From Xestospongia muta (Eukaryota; Porifera; Demospongiae; Haplosclerida; Petrosiidae), in the NCBI GenBank assembly GCA_963693285.1, contig OY848928.1, positions 372,501 through 436,500 on the forward strand: DNA of 64,000 bases. Reading direction: 5' to 3'. Below the pieces are notes generated by a model. The model worked only from the letters and a program-made list of their open reading frames with translations, was not told the origin of the DNA and made no database searches. Position numbers and translations under genes: made by a program. The number at the start of each line of letters is the position of its first letter. Positions within the stretch are counted from its first letter, which is position 1. Positions 1 to 22,522 of this stretch are shown here, piece after piece.

Positions 1-6851
<6,851 letters not shown>

Positions 6852-7005
6852 CCTTCTACTAATGAAGGACCCTGACAGTCAGACGACATACAACGAAATA
6901 TATATATATCTATTGGGGCACTGTTATTAACTTCCTGTCCACATTCTTATAAATTGGCAACGCCCATTTATTAAACGGTTTATTCTTAATAATTTATCTA
7001 TCATT

Positions 7006-9037
7006 ATGTTTGTTCCAAGAACTGTTAAACAAACCACTTCCAATGAAGGAAATACTCACAATAAACCTTTTACAACCATCCATGAAGAAGCAAAACAACA
7101 CGAGGACGAGTCTAATAGTGATGAGGAAGATATCGTATTACATAGTACAGAACAAAGATTACCAGATCTTGGAGAGCCGATCTGTGTCGTGTGTGGGCGA
7201 TATGGAGCATACATAGTAGATGAAACTAATGTAGATGTATGTAGCATGGAATGTAAATACAAACATTTAGAACAAGTAAAAAGAAAGACAGATACGAGAG
7301 AAGAAGGAGATATCAAAGAGCTTAGTTTAGATGAATTAAATAGCTTCCATAAGGAGGTATTATACTATTATTATCTCCTATTACTTTATTTATATATATA
7401 GATGCAACTTGAAGTGAAGGGGTCCAATATTCCGAGACCCATTACAGCATGGAGTCAATTACCATTAAATGAACAATGTAAATTTATCCGTACTTTCTCA
7501 CTTACTTTTTTATGGTCTAGTGAGCTCAAATCTAACCGAGTGGAATTACTCTTCACTCACACCAGTACAAATGCAAGTAATTCCAGCTGTTTTAAAGAAA
7601 CGTGATCTATTAGTTTGCTCATCTACTGGTTCTGGAAAATGTATGTCAGACCTCTTGTAAGACACAACTAATCATATCTTCTCTAAAATACAGCACTTTC
7701 ATTTCTTTTGCCTTTAATTCACCAACTATCAATTGAGGGTCCTTCCAGTACTCACGACCCTAGAGTACTCATTTTAGGTCCAACTAGAGAACTCTGTATG
7801 CAAATTGAGGAACTAGCAAAACAATTAATGAGAGGTAAGTAAAATAAGTTATAACTTCTAGTGGGTATTCCAGCTGGAGTTAAGATGGTTCTAATAATAG
7901 TTCTCTATTGTAATGATATTTAACATTAACAATAACATTGAGAAAGTACTGATGTTTTGATAAGAAGAATCATGCAGACACTGAGGTATGTAGGAACAAA
8001 ACACAATATAATGATAAGTAATAAATAAACAGATGAATAATAAATAAACAAAGTAAAATAACAAACAAGGTTGAAGAGAACAATTACAATTAGCAGGAGT
8101 ACAACAATGATACAAAATAACTAAATAACAAACGAGCAAGAGGTTACATAAACTACTTGTACTACAGAAATAAAGAATAATAAATATTGGTACTTTCTGG
8201 CTAGAGATATTGTTAAACAATTGTTACAATAGATATACCACACAAGTATTTACAAAATAATTATCTCTCGTTTTATTTTAAAGGTATTCCTAATATGCTT
8301 ACTGCATTGCTAGTGGGTGGGATACCATTACCAACACAACTTCATCGTCTAAAATCTGACATACAAGTATTGTTATAAATTTAAAGTTACTCTAACAAGA
8401 TACAATATCCTACTTTAGTTAGTTGTGGCTACCCCAGCCAGATTACAAGATATACTGAGACATCATGGTAAAAGAAGACAAGTTGATATTATATGGTTCC
8501 ATTTTTTCTCAGCATCTTCTCTTAATCTGTCACATGTACTGACTCTCGTATTAGATGAAGTGGACTCTTTGTTAAAAATGGGATTTAAAGATCAGGTTGC
8601 TATTTATTAATAGTTAGTATATGACTTGATACAATGATACAACTGTTTAGATTAAAAGTATTGAGTGTCATCTACCTAAACGACGGCAGAATCTATTGTT
8701 TTCAGCTACAGTTCCACCTGATATAGAACAATTTGCAATTGAAACACTTAATAATCCTTTGTTTATTGCTGTTGGAGTAGTAAGGATCATCCATGTATTA
8801 AACCTCCATTCAATCTACTTATATAGTGATACATTGACCTTTATACCATTCATCAATGTACTTGTCACTGATTTAAATTATCATCAAAATACTGTACTTT
8901 CTAACTTAGCCCAGTACACCCAATGTTAATATTAAACACACTGTACTATGGGTTGAAGAAGAAGCTAAGAAGAAGAGATTGTTTTCTTTTCTCAATGACA
9001 AAGAGCTCTTTCAGTTAGTAGTATAGTTAATATAACA

Positions 9038-9073
<36 letters not shown>

Positions 9074-10057
9074 GTCCACCAGCAGTAGTCTTTGTCAACT
9101 CACGTAAGGGTACTCTTCTATTAGCTGATGCTATTAATAAGGTATTCACTATTTCTACTTGATTTATCAAGTATGTTTACTTGCAAGGTATCTGATATTG
9201 CTGCCATTGCTCTTCATGGAGAAATGGAACAAGAAAGACGTACATCCATTTTGTCTGGATTTTTAAATGGACGATATGATATTGTAGTAGCTACTGGTGT
9301 GTTAGCTCGAGGACTAGACTTAAAGAATGTACGACAGGTACTAGTTTTAAAATTTAACTTTTATTTTGAATTTAATTTTAATTTTAAATTGATTAGGTAT
9401 TTAATTTTGATTTACCGTCCTCAATTGATGAATTTGTACATCAAGTGAGAAATTATGGAGAAACACTTCCACATAATTATTATTATATAGGTTGGAAGAG
9501 CAAGCCGACTTGACTCTCAGGGATGGGCCATCACTTTTATAAATAATGAAAATAAAGGTAACAATAATGAGAGGCTGTTAATGTGATAATATTTGATGGC
9601 ACTGTGTGCCATTGACACTTCTCTACATTAATGATACAATCCCATTTCACACTTGTCTGCATTAATGATACTGATTATAATATTCTTATTACGTGCTCTT
9701 ACACTATCCTTCGAGTCTGTTTGTGCGAGTATGTGTGACTTTATGCGTCTGTGCGAGTGTCTTCACTTTACAATTATTTTACAGGAATTTTTGCCAATCT
9801 TGTTGACTTGCTGGAACCAAATGATGTAGAATTACCTTCAGAGCTTTTGCAATCCCAACACTTGCATTTTCAAAGAAAACGAAAATGTTCTCAAGGTGAT
9901 GATACGAATGAAAAGAAAGAAAAACAACAGAAAATAGATTATCGCAACAAGTCAGTTTGGTACATTTTTCTATTGTTATAACAATATTTTCTGTTGCAGA
10001 GATTCCCTGTTTAATCTTCTTCAGAACACCAGTAGGTCATGGAAAAGAAAATATTAA
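7006..10057 (+). CDS. DDX59: DDX59-type DEAD-box RNA helicase with zinc-finger HIT motif
   Basis: ATP-dependent RNA helicase. The N-terminal exon (7006-7353) holds an acidic stretch and a HIT-type zinc finger ([11 protein letters not shown], then [10 protein letters not shown]), the combination typical of DDX59. The helicase core follows over many exons: motif I STGSGKS, Ia PTREL, II DEVD in place of [27 protein letters not shown], and motif VI as VHQVGRASR. The C-terminus is basic and stops at 10055-10057. Introns are tiny in places (7478-7520 is 43 bp). The 7835-8283 intron holds no recognisable gene. A (CT)n tract at about 9038-9072 ends in the acceptor TAG of the PPAVVFVNS exon. The tail gives rise to broken copies at 12.8-14.2 kb. 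Confidence 0.93.
9038..9072 (+). repeat. (CT)n tract forming the acceptor of a DDX59 exon
   Basis: About 17 CT units run directly into TAG and the exon encoding PPAVVFVNS. The sense strand is the pyrimidine strand. Confidence 0.9.
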
Positions 10058-10227
10058 TAATTAATAATATTATCATAAATTTCTGAATATCAACACCTCA
10101 GTGACCTTTAAAAAATTTGTTTAATCAGTTCTGCACTCCTTGGCGGGAAATTCGAATGGAATGTTTGTCGCTAATTAAAGGCCGATACCGCTAACCGTTT
10201 ACAGCATGTGCTTATCAATGTGATAAG

Positions 10228-10234
10228 TATAAAA
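10228..10234 (+). promoter_or_regulatory. TATA box upstream of the T-box gene
   Basis: TATAAAA lies 80 bp before the chosen ATG at 10314, in a short gap after DDX59. This is the usual TATA-to-start arrangement allowing for a short 5' UTR. Confidence 0.55.
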
Positions 10235-10313
10235 GCTGCTGTAGTTGTTAGAGTCAGTCACTTCTTACGTCTCTCTATCTCTAGTCGCTGCTATCACGAT
10301 ATACTTAAAGACG

Positions 10314-12327
10314 ATGGCTACTCCCTCGCAATCTCATCCCGACGATCGTCCTCCAATGTTTACTCCTTTTACGTTACCAGTTACATATCATCGCACTTAT
10401 CCCCCTATTGCCTATGGCCCTCCTTTATTTCCATGCTATGAAAGACATCGCAGGATACTCGCAGTTCCCTTACCTAGACCCTTCCCTACAACTCTCAGCG
10501 ATGAAACCTCCCAGGCTGGTCCCAGCACCACTTCGCCAAGTCACTGTCGTGGCACTATACTGAGTCGTACTTTACTTCAACCGTCGCCGGCGTCAGTTGA
10601 TGATGTTATAAGAAACTGTACTGTCCATTTTACAGATATTGGACTATGGAAGCTGTTCGATGATGCTGAGAATGAGATGATTGTGACCAAACCTGGAAGG
10701 TAGGTCTGCGCTGCTTCGTAAAAATTAATATAGCCATAATACAATATATCTAATATGTTATATATAATAATACTATTTATACGCATAACTCTTGTTTAAA
10801 ATCAGCTGATTTTTTTTCAGCTGACTGATAATTTTTTTCACCTCTAGGCGTTTATTTCCTAACGTTCAAGTCACCATTACAGGTCTTCTTCCTTTAGTTA
10901 AATATAATGTCAAAGTTAAATTTGTGTGTACTGACAAATATCGCCACAAGTATTCTAACGGGGAGTGGTCACTCTTGGGAGAATCAGAAATTATCCATGA
11001 TGAGTCACGTATGGAGTTCCTTCACCCCTCATCGCCATGTACTGGTGAAACATGGATGAAAAAGCCTGTCAGTTTTAAATGTATTAAAATTAGTCATTAC
11101 AGTGACAGCGTGGATGGCAATGTAAGAAATAAATTTTAGTATTATTAAATTATTGGTTCTTGTCTTTGTTTTTAGATTCTCCTTCATACAATGCACAGAT
11201 ATAGCATACAATTAATCATACAACCTGCAGACGGTGTTGACTCTCCTATGGTTCATCCACTTACTTACTCCACTTTCTTTGCAGTCACTTCTTATCAAAG
11301 TGCACTTGTAAGTAATGAATGAATAAAATATCTGATTTATTTTTAACTTCTTTAGATCACTGACCTTAAAGTCAAATACAATCCTTTTGCTAAAGGATTT
11401 CGTGATCGGGCTATGCGGGAGGACTGTGATCATGCCTATGTTGCCATGTTACAAGCACAGCCACTACCACTTTTACAACATGGTTACCAACATTCCCCTC
11501 CAGTTTTCCAACATTACTCTCCAAGTCTTGAAGCATCAGATCAAAGACCATCACGACCTGCAAATGAAGACTCTGACCAGGCTGTTTACCCATCTATTCC
11601 AGTTATCCAACATTACTCTCCAAGTCTTGAACCATATCAAAGACCATCACGACCTGCCCTAGATTACTCTCCAAGTCTTGAACCATATCAAAGACCATCA
11701 CGACCTGTAAATAAAGATTCTGACCAGACTGTTTCCCCATCTATTCCAGTTATACAACATTACTCTCCAAGTCTTGAACCATATCAAAGACCATCACGAC
11801 CTGTAAATAAAGATTCTGACGAGACTGTTTCCCCATCTATTCCAGTTATCCAACATTACTCTCCAAGTCTTGAACCATCAGATCAAGGACCATCACGAGC
11901 TGCAAATAAAGATTCTGACCAGACTGTTTCCCCATCTATTCCAGTTATCCAACCTTACTGTCCAAGTCTTGAACCATCAGATCAAAGACCATCACGAGCT
12001 GCAATTAAAGACTCTGACCAGACTGTTTACCCATCTATTCCAGTTATCCAACCTTACTGTCCAAGTCTTGAACCATCAGATCAAAGACCATCACGAGCTG
12101 CAATTAAAGACTCTGACCAGACTGTTTACCCATCTATTCCAGTTATCCAACCTTGCTTTCCAAGTTTTGGACTGGCATATCAAAGACCAGTTTTCTTTCC
12201 AATTATTGAATCATTAAATCAAAGACCATCACAAGCTAGAAATGAAGATTCTGACCACACTGTTTCCACAGACCCAACATCTCCCAGCTGGAATGGTTCT
12301 GAAACCTCTTCAAATAATTCATACTAA
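10314..12327 (+). CDS. T-box transcription factor with tandem-repeat C-terminus
   Basis: DNA-binding developmental regulator. Four exons: 10314-10699, 10848-11121, 11176-11307 and 11356-12327. The start is the ATG of MATPSQ. After about 100 residues comes a T-box domain with the family landmarks LWKLFDDAENEMIVTK, GRRLFPNVQV, FLHPSSPCTGETWM, LHTMHRY, FFAVTSYQS and YNPFAKGFRDR, so the fold and DNA contacts look intact. The C-terminal 270 residues are built from about eight tandem copies of a 32-33-residue unit rich in Pro, Ser and Gln. The subfamily cannot be assigned by eye; the sequence is divergent from Brachyury. A candidate polyadenylation signal (AATAAA-like) lies at about 12470. The gene sits between the two parents of the neighbouring duplicated segments. 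Confidence 0.92.
11519..12250 (+). repeat. Coding minisatellite in the T-box gene, 96-99 bp unit, about 8 copies
   Basis: Landmark CTCCAAG and its variants recur at 11519, 11618, 11669, 11765, 11861, 11960, 12059 and 12158. Spacing is 96 or 99 bp apart from one 51-bp truncated unit, always a multiple of three. Each unit encodes a variant of HYSPSLEPxxQRPSR plus an acidic spacer and PSIPVIQ. Frame preservation shows selection for the protein repeat. Confidence 0.93.
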
Positions 12328-12495
12328 TTTCTCTTAACAGGTTCCCGTCAAGATTAACTTTATTTGGTTTAGGCATCTATCACTATTAATATAGTCTTAT
12401 TCTAGCTCTTAGAAGCTTATCTTTGGAGTTTTTTTCCTGTTATTTTTGATATTATTGTCTATGCTGTAAAATAAAATACACATTGTTGATCAATA
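12328..12495. other. T-box 3' UTR and spacer
   Basis: AT-rich sequence downstream of the T-box stop codon with AATAAA-like signals near 12470 and 12491. No coding potential was seen. Confidence 0.5.
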
Positions 12496-12784
12496 AATTT
12501 ACACATAAAATCTGGGAGGTCCAAAAAACAGACAGTCATTTCTTTAGAATTTTTTGATCATAGGAAGTTGTCTCCATGACAACGACAAATGCTTTTTACG
12601 TTTCTTTTCACTAAGAGTTCCTTTAAATTTCCCTCCATGTTTAAAAGTGGTGGTCAATTCTCTTTTTCTTCTTGCAGTTGTTTGTTAGAACCTTCATAAA
12701 ATGGAGATGTGATTTTAGGAGTAGGGTAGTTATATAGTAACAGCCAACACAATGAGATGTAATATCCAAAAATTCTTTTCTGTG
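12496..12784 (-). pseudogene. Truncated copy A of the BLM 3' exon
   Basis: On the minus strand this matches the BLM last-exon region (14230-14580) with many substitutions and indels. Shared tracts include GTTTGTCTCCATGACAA-like, the CCTTTAAATTTCCCTCC-like block, the TTGTTAGAACCTTC block and the ATATCC block. The reading frame is not maintained. It joins directly to a DDX59-derived segment at about 12785. Confidence 0.75.
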
Positions 12785-13385
12785 ACATAGAGACATGCAT
12801 CCCATTTAGTCAGGGTTTTTAAATTGATAAATTTGTACATCAAGTGAGAAATTGTGGAGAAACATTCATGCATGATTCTTATTATGTATGTTGGAAGAGC
12901 AAGAGGACTTGACCCTCAGGGATGGCTCATCCATCACTTTTATAAATAATGAAAATAAAGGTAACAATAATAAGAGATTGTTAATGTCATAATATTTTTA
13001 TGGCATTGTACCCATTTCACATTTAATGATGCTGACTATAATATTTTTATTACATGTTCTACAATATCATTCGAGTCTTTATGTGTGACTTTATGCGTTT
13101 GTGTGAGTGTCTTCACTTTACAATCATTCACGTGATCTTTGCTATCATTCAAGTCTGTTTGTGCGACTATCTGTGACTTTATGCATTTGTGCAAGTGTCT
13201 TTACTTTACAATCATTCACGTGATCTTTGCTATCATTCAAGTCTGTATGTGCGACTATCTGTGACTTTATGCATTTCTGCAAGTGTCTTCACTTTACAAT
13301 CATTTACAGGATTTTTGCCAAACTTGATTTGTTTGAACTAAATAGTGTAAAATTACCTTCAGAGGTATTCCCTCTTATTAATGAT
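12785..13385 (+). pseudogene. Truncated copy A of the DDX59 3' end
   Basis: A diverged copy of DDX59 from the RRTSILSGF exon onward. It includes ACATCAAGTGAGAAATT, the GTTGGAAGAGCAAG exon (copy of the VGRASR exon), TCACTTTTATAAATAATG, and later a copy of the [20 protein letters not shown] exon near 13310-13365. Relative to the parent it lacks about 140-150 bp between the equivalents of 9270 and 9415. Stops and indels make it non-functional. Confidence 0.78.
13085..13310 (+). repeat. Minisatellite of about 85-97 bp, 2-3 copies, inside DDX59 copy A
   Basis: The segment containing TGTGACTTTATGC, then GTGTCTTCACTTTACAATC and CACGTGATCTTTGCTATC, is repeated. The parent intron near 9730-9780 has one copy. 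Confidence 0.7.
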
Positions 13386-13423
13386 ATTATTGATTAGACA
13401 TGGAATGTTGTCACATTAATAAA

Positions 13424-13749
13424 TTAAATTGATATCAATAGATTTACAATTATGATCTGGGAGGTGGCAAAAAGCCAGGGAGTCATTTCTTTAGAAACTT
13501 TTGATTTTGTCTGAGAGCTTGCATAATGTTCAAATTCATCCTCTGAATCATAGGAGTTTGTCTCCATGACAATGAAAGATGCTTTCTTTTTACATTTCAC
13601 TAAGAGTTCCTTTACATTTCCCTCCACATTTAAAAGTAGTGGTTAATTCTCTTTTTCATTTTGCAGCTGTTAGTTACAACTATTATAAAATGGAGACATT
13701 ATTTTAGGATAGGTTAGTTACATAGTAACAGACCCAACATAATGAGATG
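13424..13749 (-). pseudogene. Truncated copy B of the BLM 3' exon
   Basis: On the minus strand it encodes a tail almost identical to the true BLM C-terminus ([21 protein letters not shown], then QTKSKVS), open for about 60 codons. It has no helicase exons. It is closer to the parent than copy A is. No independent start context or partner exons were found, so it is called a fragment. Confidence 0.78.
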
Positions 13750-14165
13750 TAATGACAAAGAGACATACATCCATTTTGTCAGAGTTATTAAATTGATATA
13801 TTTTTACATCAAGTGAGAAATCGTGGAAAAACATTTCCACATAATTTTTATTATATAGGTTAGAAGAGCAAGCGGACTTGACTCTCAAGGATGGGCCATC
13901 ACTTTTATAAATAATGAAATAAAGGTAATAATAATGGAGGCTGTTAATGTGATAATATTTAATGTGATAATATTTATATTGTGTTCCATTTCACACTTGT
14001 GTGTATTAATTATATTAATATTCTTATTGCATACTCACAAATGCAATCATTCAAGTTTGTGTGTGTGATGGTATGTGTTTGTGCAAGTGTCTTCACTTTA
14101 CAACAATTTACAAGAATGTTGCCAAAATGTATTTGTTTGAACTAAATAGTGTAAAATCACCTTTC
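13750..14165 (+). pseudogene. Truncated copy B of the DDX59 3' end
   Basis: It starts, like copy A, at the ACATCCATTTTGTC equivalent of DDX59 9242-9255 and has the same internal deletion. It continues through ACATCAAGTGAGAAAT, the AGAAGAGCAAGCGGACTTG exon copy and a decayed GTTTGAACTAAATAGTG exon copy at about 14125. It is non-coding. Confidence 0.76.
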
Positions 14166-14244
14166 CCTTTTATTATTGATATTATTAATTAGATATGAAA
14201 TGTTGTCACGTTAATTAATTAAATTGATATCAATAGATTTACAA

Positions 14245-18107
<3,863 letters not shown>

Positions 18108-18240
18108 GTTAAATAGTTATTTTAAAACAAAGGAAAGAAGTGTGGTTTATAATAACTAGCTCCGCCTCCAAGCTTGGTCATTGCTCATATTTTAATGAGA
18201 GAGCTATACATAGTAAGATATTAGCGAGTTCTAGAGAAAG
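18108..18240. promoter_or_regulatory. BLM/WASP shared bidirectional promoter region
   Basis: Only 133 bp separate the two divergent start codons, so both 5' UTRs and promoters must overlap here. No TATA box was recognised. Confidence 0.6.
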
Positions 18241-20287
18241 ATGTCGGCAGTTTCACAGCACGATTCGTCTAGTCTTCTCTCTGATGATGAGAACCAACTC
18301 ATTTTTACGTTAATTGGTCAAAGAAAGCAGGTAAGTAAATAACTATCTATTTCTCTATCTCTCTTTTCTCAACTAAACGTGTAGTCGAAAGCTACTGCAG
18401 TAGTCCAGATGTTCCATGCTACACCAAATCCTTCACAATGGACCAAGTTTCGTACTGGTGTTGTATGTTTTGTTAAGGACAACAGTCAAAAATCGTATTT
18501 TATCCGTATGATTGATCTTGGTGTAAGTAGAGTATTAACACTCATTCACTCTCTTTGTACTAACTATCAGTATAATAAACACTTCTGTTAACAATTCCTT
18601 CCACTTACTTTTATTGTATTTATAGAGTCGAACACAGATCTTTGAACAAGAAATTTACGATCAATTCAAATACAATACTGATCGTTCTTACTTTCACTCG
18701 TTTCCTGGAGATGTAAGTATTATAGTATCTTCTATCATTTCTTATTACAATCTCTTTCTTTTAAAGAAATTTATGGTTGGGCTCAATTTTGCTAGCGAAG
18801 ATGAGGCTACCAAATTTAAAGAAGCTGTTGAAAGTAAAATCCAGTACGCTCGTCGTGCCAGTAAGCCACACCTATAATTAACAAATATATTTAATCTTTT
18901 AAAAAGCCATGAAGCGTCCTGATCCTGCGTCTAAGCCCAAAGCCACTGTTATTAGTCGTCCTCCTGTGAATGTATCTACACCCAACGTGGCAGCTCCCTC
19001 CAATGATCCTTATAGTGTTGGAGACAATAAGGGGAAGCCACGTAAACCAAAAGGTGGAAAAAAACTAACTAAAGCTGATATTGGGCTGCCTACAGACTTC
19101 AGGTTTGTTAACTGTTGTATAAATTATGTTTATTAGAGGTTTTTGACATTTGTTGTTATATATCTCTTTAGACATTTGGCTCACGTTGGCTGGGATCCTA
19201 ACACAGGTGCTTTCAATGTGAGTTGTTGTTAAACATGATAGGCTTGTCATTAGAAGTGATTTTTTCAAGTGGTTTAGTCGTGTCCTGTATTGTGGTCTGT
19301 TTGTGATTGCCACTTTCTCTTCCTTTATAGAGTAGCAATATTAGCCCGGATTGGAAGAAACTCCTTGATACAGTAGGAGTCACTGAAGAACAACTTAAAG
19401 ACAAAGAAACTGCCAATTTTATTTATGACTTTGTTGAAAAACATGGAGGTATCCAAGAAGCCAATCGGCAGTTAGAAGCATCTAAAAGATCAAAACCTCC
19501 TCCCCCTCCTTCACATCGAGGTGCTCCACCACCTCCTCCTCCATCACGTGGTGGACGTGGCCCACCTCCTCCTCCCCCTCGTGGAGGTCCTCCACCACCA
19601 CCCACTGGAAGTGCTCCACCTCCACCTCCTCCGCCTCCTCCACCACCTCCAGGTATGCTTCGTTTTAAAGGGGATTAAATTATGTAGTTGGTTGTCATGA
19701 GACAAGACAAGAGAACATGAGAACATAACAATAGTCATTAGCAACAAGATAAATTGTACAGCGATCTGCTTAATAGCATAAAAAGATTATAACAACTGCT
19801 TTAATTTTTATAGGTGGTCTTGCTCCTCCTCCCCCTCCTCCAACAGGAGGTCCCAAAGGTGCTCCACCTCCGCCTCCTCAATCATCTAAGCCTCAGAGCA
19901 ACCTCCCTCAGATTGACGATGCTCGTGGTAATCTTCTATCAAGTATTCGTGCAGGAATCCAGCTTAGATCTGTGAGTATGTCACTATTATTTGTGTTTAT
20001 AACCTGTTTTATAGGTTACTGAAACTGTTGAAGAGAAGCCAGTTAGTGGTGACCCTGAATTGGATGGTATGGCAGGTGCTTTAGCTCGTGCATTGGAAAT
20101 GCGTTCTACTGCTATTCATGGGAATGAAAGTGGTAAGATAAAAGGACCTACTAGACATGTAGATATGGTTGTAATTTTTATAGATATATAAACAAACAAT
20201 ATAGATGCTTAAATTGATAAATATTTCTCTTTAGATGACGATACTGATGAAGAATTTGAAGATGAAGACGAAGAGGACTGGGATTAG
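18241..20287 (+). CDS. WASL: WASP/N-WASP actin nucleation promoting factor
   Basis: Links Cdc42 and phosphoinositide signals to Arp2/3-driven actin assembly. MSAVSQH start. WH1/EVH1 domain over the first four to five exons ([52 protein letters not shown]). Basic stretch [18 protein letters not shown] with the near-invariant [11 protein letters not shown], then [20 protein letters not shown] long polyproline region (about 19500-19900), one WH2 motif ([18 protein letters not shown]), a central helix ([12 protein letters not shown]), and an acidic tail ending in DEEDWD with the conserved Trp. A single WH2 resembles vertebrate WAS rather than WASL. Polyadenylation signals AATAAA lie at about 20361. 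Confidence 0.96.
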
Positions 20288-20619
20288 AAGACGTGTGTCT
20301 TCAATTTTTGTGACTCAACAATATTATATGTTTATTATGTAGCACCTGTTTACTGATTAATAATAAATAAACACTACTCCAACACAGTAGACATTTTTCA
20401 CTTGTAGGAATGTTGTTTTAGAAGACAATGCAATGGATTTATTGAAGGAGCTTATCATTTATCAGTGGTTTACCAGTGGTTTATCACTAAGATAAACTTT
20501 CATTATAATCATAACTAAGATAATCTTGAGATGACACACACACACAGAGTTACATTTAGAGGAGCAATGAATATGATAGATGTAAGCCAATAGAATTGTT
20601 ATAATATCTCTCTGAATAA
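20288..20619. other. Convergent WASP/UBE2Q 3' spacer
   Basis: About 330 bp holding both 3' UTRs, AATAAATAAA near 20361 and a short CA run at about 20535-20547. Nothing else was recognised. Confidence 0.5.
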
Positions 20620-22285
20620 CTAGCCTTCGTCTTTTGGAGGTGTAAACCAGCCTGAAACAATAAAGAAACAATTCTATAATTAGAACAAATGACATCATAT
20701 GTAGCTATATTTAGCACATGCTGACTCACCACTTTTCTCGTGTATTTTAACAAGAGATTTGTACGCATGTTGAGCTTTTGCTAAAGAATACGTCTCTCCC
20801 TATCAACAATATATAAAGAGATCTGCTATAATATAATGCAATACCTTAGACTGTGAAAACATTATCCTAGCTTTTCCTTTGACGAGGGTAGCTCCTATTT
20901 GAAGGACAACAGCCTCCATAGTGTATGCACTACTCCATCCTTGAGGTGTCAGAAGTTCCATACAAATAGCTCCACCCGCTAATATATAACCTCCTTTTAC
21001 CACGGGTCGTACTAGTCTGACAAATGGAGGACTGTAAGGAAATTTGTCATCAAATACGACATGAAAGAGAAGGTGATCCATTGCCTCTGACTCCTTCAAG
21101 TGCTTCATATCCTCAGATAGTGGACTATCTGAGTCAACTCTGTTATAACAAATGACACCAAATAATCCATTAGGAAGACATTGAACTAACTTAAATAATT
21201 TGATGTACCAGTTATAAAGACTGTCATCAATTAATTCCACTGTATACAACCCTAAACAATAATAAATAATGGGTGCGGTTTCTTTGGCCACACCCACTCA
21301 CCATCTTTAAAATTCTGAGACCGATAAATATCCCTTAGCTCTCTCATTAATCGATCTGATGCTCGTATTGAACTTGATGAAGCTCCACTTCCTTGTAGGT
21401 ACTCCTGACGAGTATTCATTCTTATTTTCTCTAAGATGGCCTTGTTTTCATCAGTAATACCAGTATCAGCACCAATGTCTTCTTGGTCACTAGGAGACAA
21501 CAATTAATAACATTAACAATAGGGGCAATAGATAATATCCTCATTTCAAAATGATATGTACTTTTGTTTGAGGTCCAAATCTTCTCCAAACATTTCATCG
21601 TCATCAAAACTTTCTTGCAAATAATAACCTTCATCTTCCTCTTCCTCCTCCTCTTCATTGGGATCATGTCCTCCTACAGCTCCTTCAACACTGCTATTTT
21701 CTTCCTCGCTATCTACATCTTTCTGCATATCTTCTTCGGAATCATTATTTTCAACCTACAATTTGTATGAGGATAATAAAAAGGATGTGGTTCTAACCTG
21801 GGCAGATGAAGCTATGCTAAACAGTTCTCCGATAACAGCTGGTACAGGAAGATTACATAACTCACAAAGGCGAGACACTAAATGGCGGACTTTGGCGAGA
21901 AGCTAGCGTACAAGATAATGAACATACATAAAACAGTTTCCATGTCTTACTGGATGACTGGAGTCTAAACTAGTGCTGTCTGACTCATTAAGCTCATCGA
22001 TTAAAAGAGGAAGAAATGGAGCTTCTGATTCGGAGAACCATATTGGCATAATGACTGGATAATTTGGCTGGAAATGAGGAGAGTAAATTATTATTTCTAT
22101 TTACCACAGTGTCGTCTTTAACTTACTGATATATTGCACTGGACGGAGTAACGAGTGTTAGATCCATCCAGAAATGTACAGATCAATTCTTCGCTAGTAG
22201 CTCGTGTTATCTGAAAACGTTCATGATTAGGAGGGAAATGAGTCTCTAAGATGCTTAACTCCAATCGTAGGGTCTTGCCCGACAT
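20620..22285 (-). CDS. UBE2Q: UBE2Q family ubiquitin-conjugating enzyme
   Basis: E2 enzyme carrying activated ubiquitin on a cysteine. Start [11 protein letters not shown] (ATG 22285-22283) opens an N-terminal RWD-like region ([14 protein letters not shown]). A strongly acidic stretch follows ([26 protein letters not shown]) and then the C-terminal UBC fold ([33 protein letters not shown]). The active-site segment is [21 protein letters not shown], with the cysteine in AICMELL where UBE2Q proteins have it. The last exon encodes [10 protein letters not shown], a UBE2Q hallmark end. Length and architecture fit UBE2Q1/2. Confidence 0.93.
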
Positions 22286-22522
22286 AGGGAGATCTAGTGA
22301 CTATACAGAAGAGCCACTTTTTGAGAGTCGCAAAGACGAGAGGATGAAAATAAAAGGATTGTGTATACCTAACTCCACCGCATAAAAATTAGGGTTTACC
22401 ACGCCCATACCACGCCCACCCGAACAATTACATACAAATAGCAAAGGCGGTAAAATTTAAGGTACTATATGATGTTTCTATTTTTATTTATGATAACTTG
22501 ATGTTCATAATAGTTGGACACC

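Noticed and set aside
7835..8283. Nested antisense gene in the large DDX59 intron (109-codon minus-strand frame)
   Set aside because: The frame is rich in Leu, Ile and Tyr codons arising from AT-rich sequence, with no motif and no splice or promoter support.
10245..10313. Longer N-terminus for the T-box gene starting upstream (MLESVTSY...)
   Set aside because: That start would need TTG. The ATG at 10314 has a TATA box at a normal distance, so the shorter protein is preferred.
11387..12217. Other-frame ORFs over the T-box repeats (for example at 11870-12217)
   Set aside because: Because repeat units are multiples of three, shadow frames stay open. Only the frame continuing the T-box domain is coding.
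13424..13627. Small independent gene with a BLM-like tail
   Set aside because: It is a duplicated fragment of the BLM last exon without helicase exons or partner exons, next to other broken copies.
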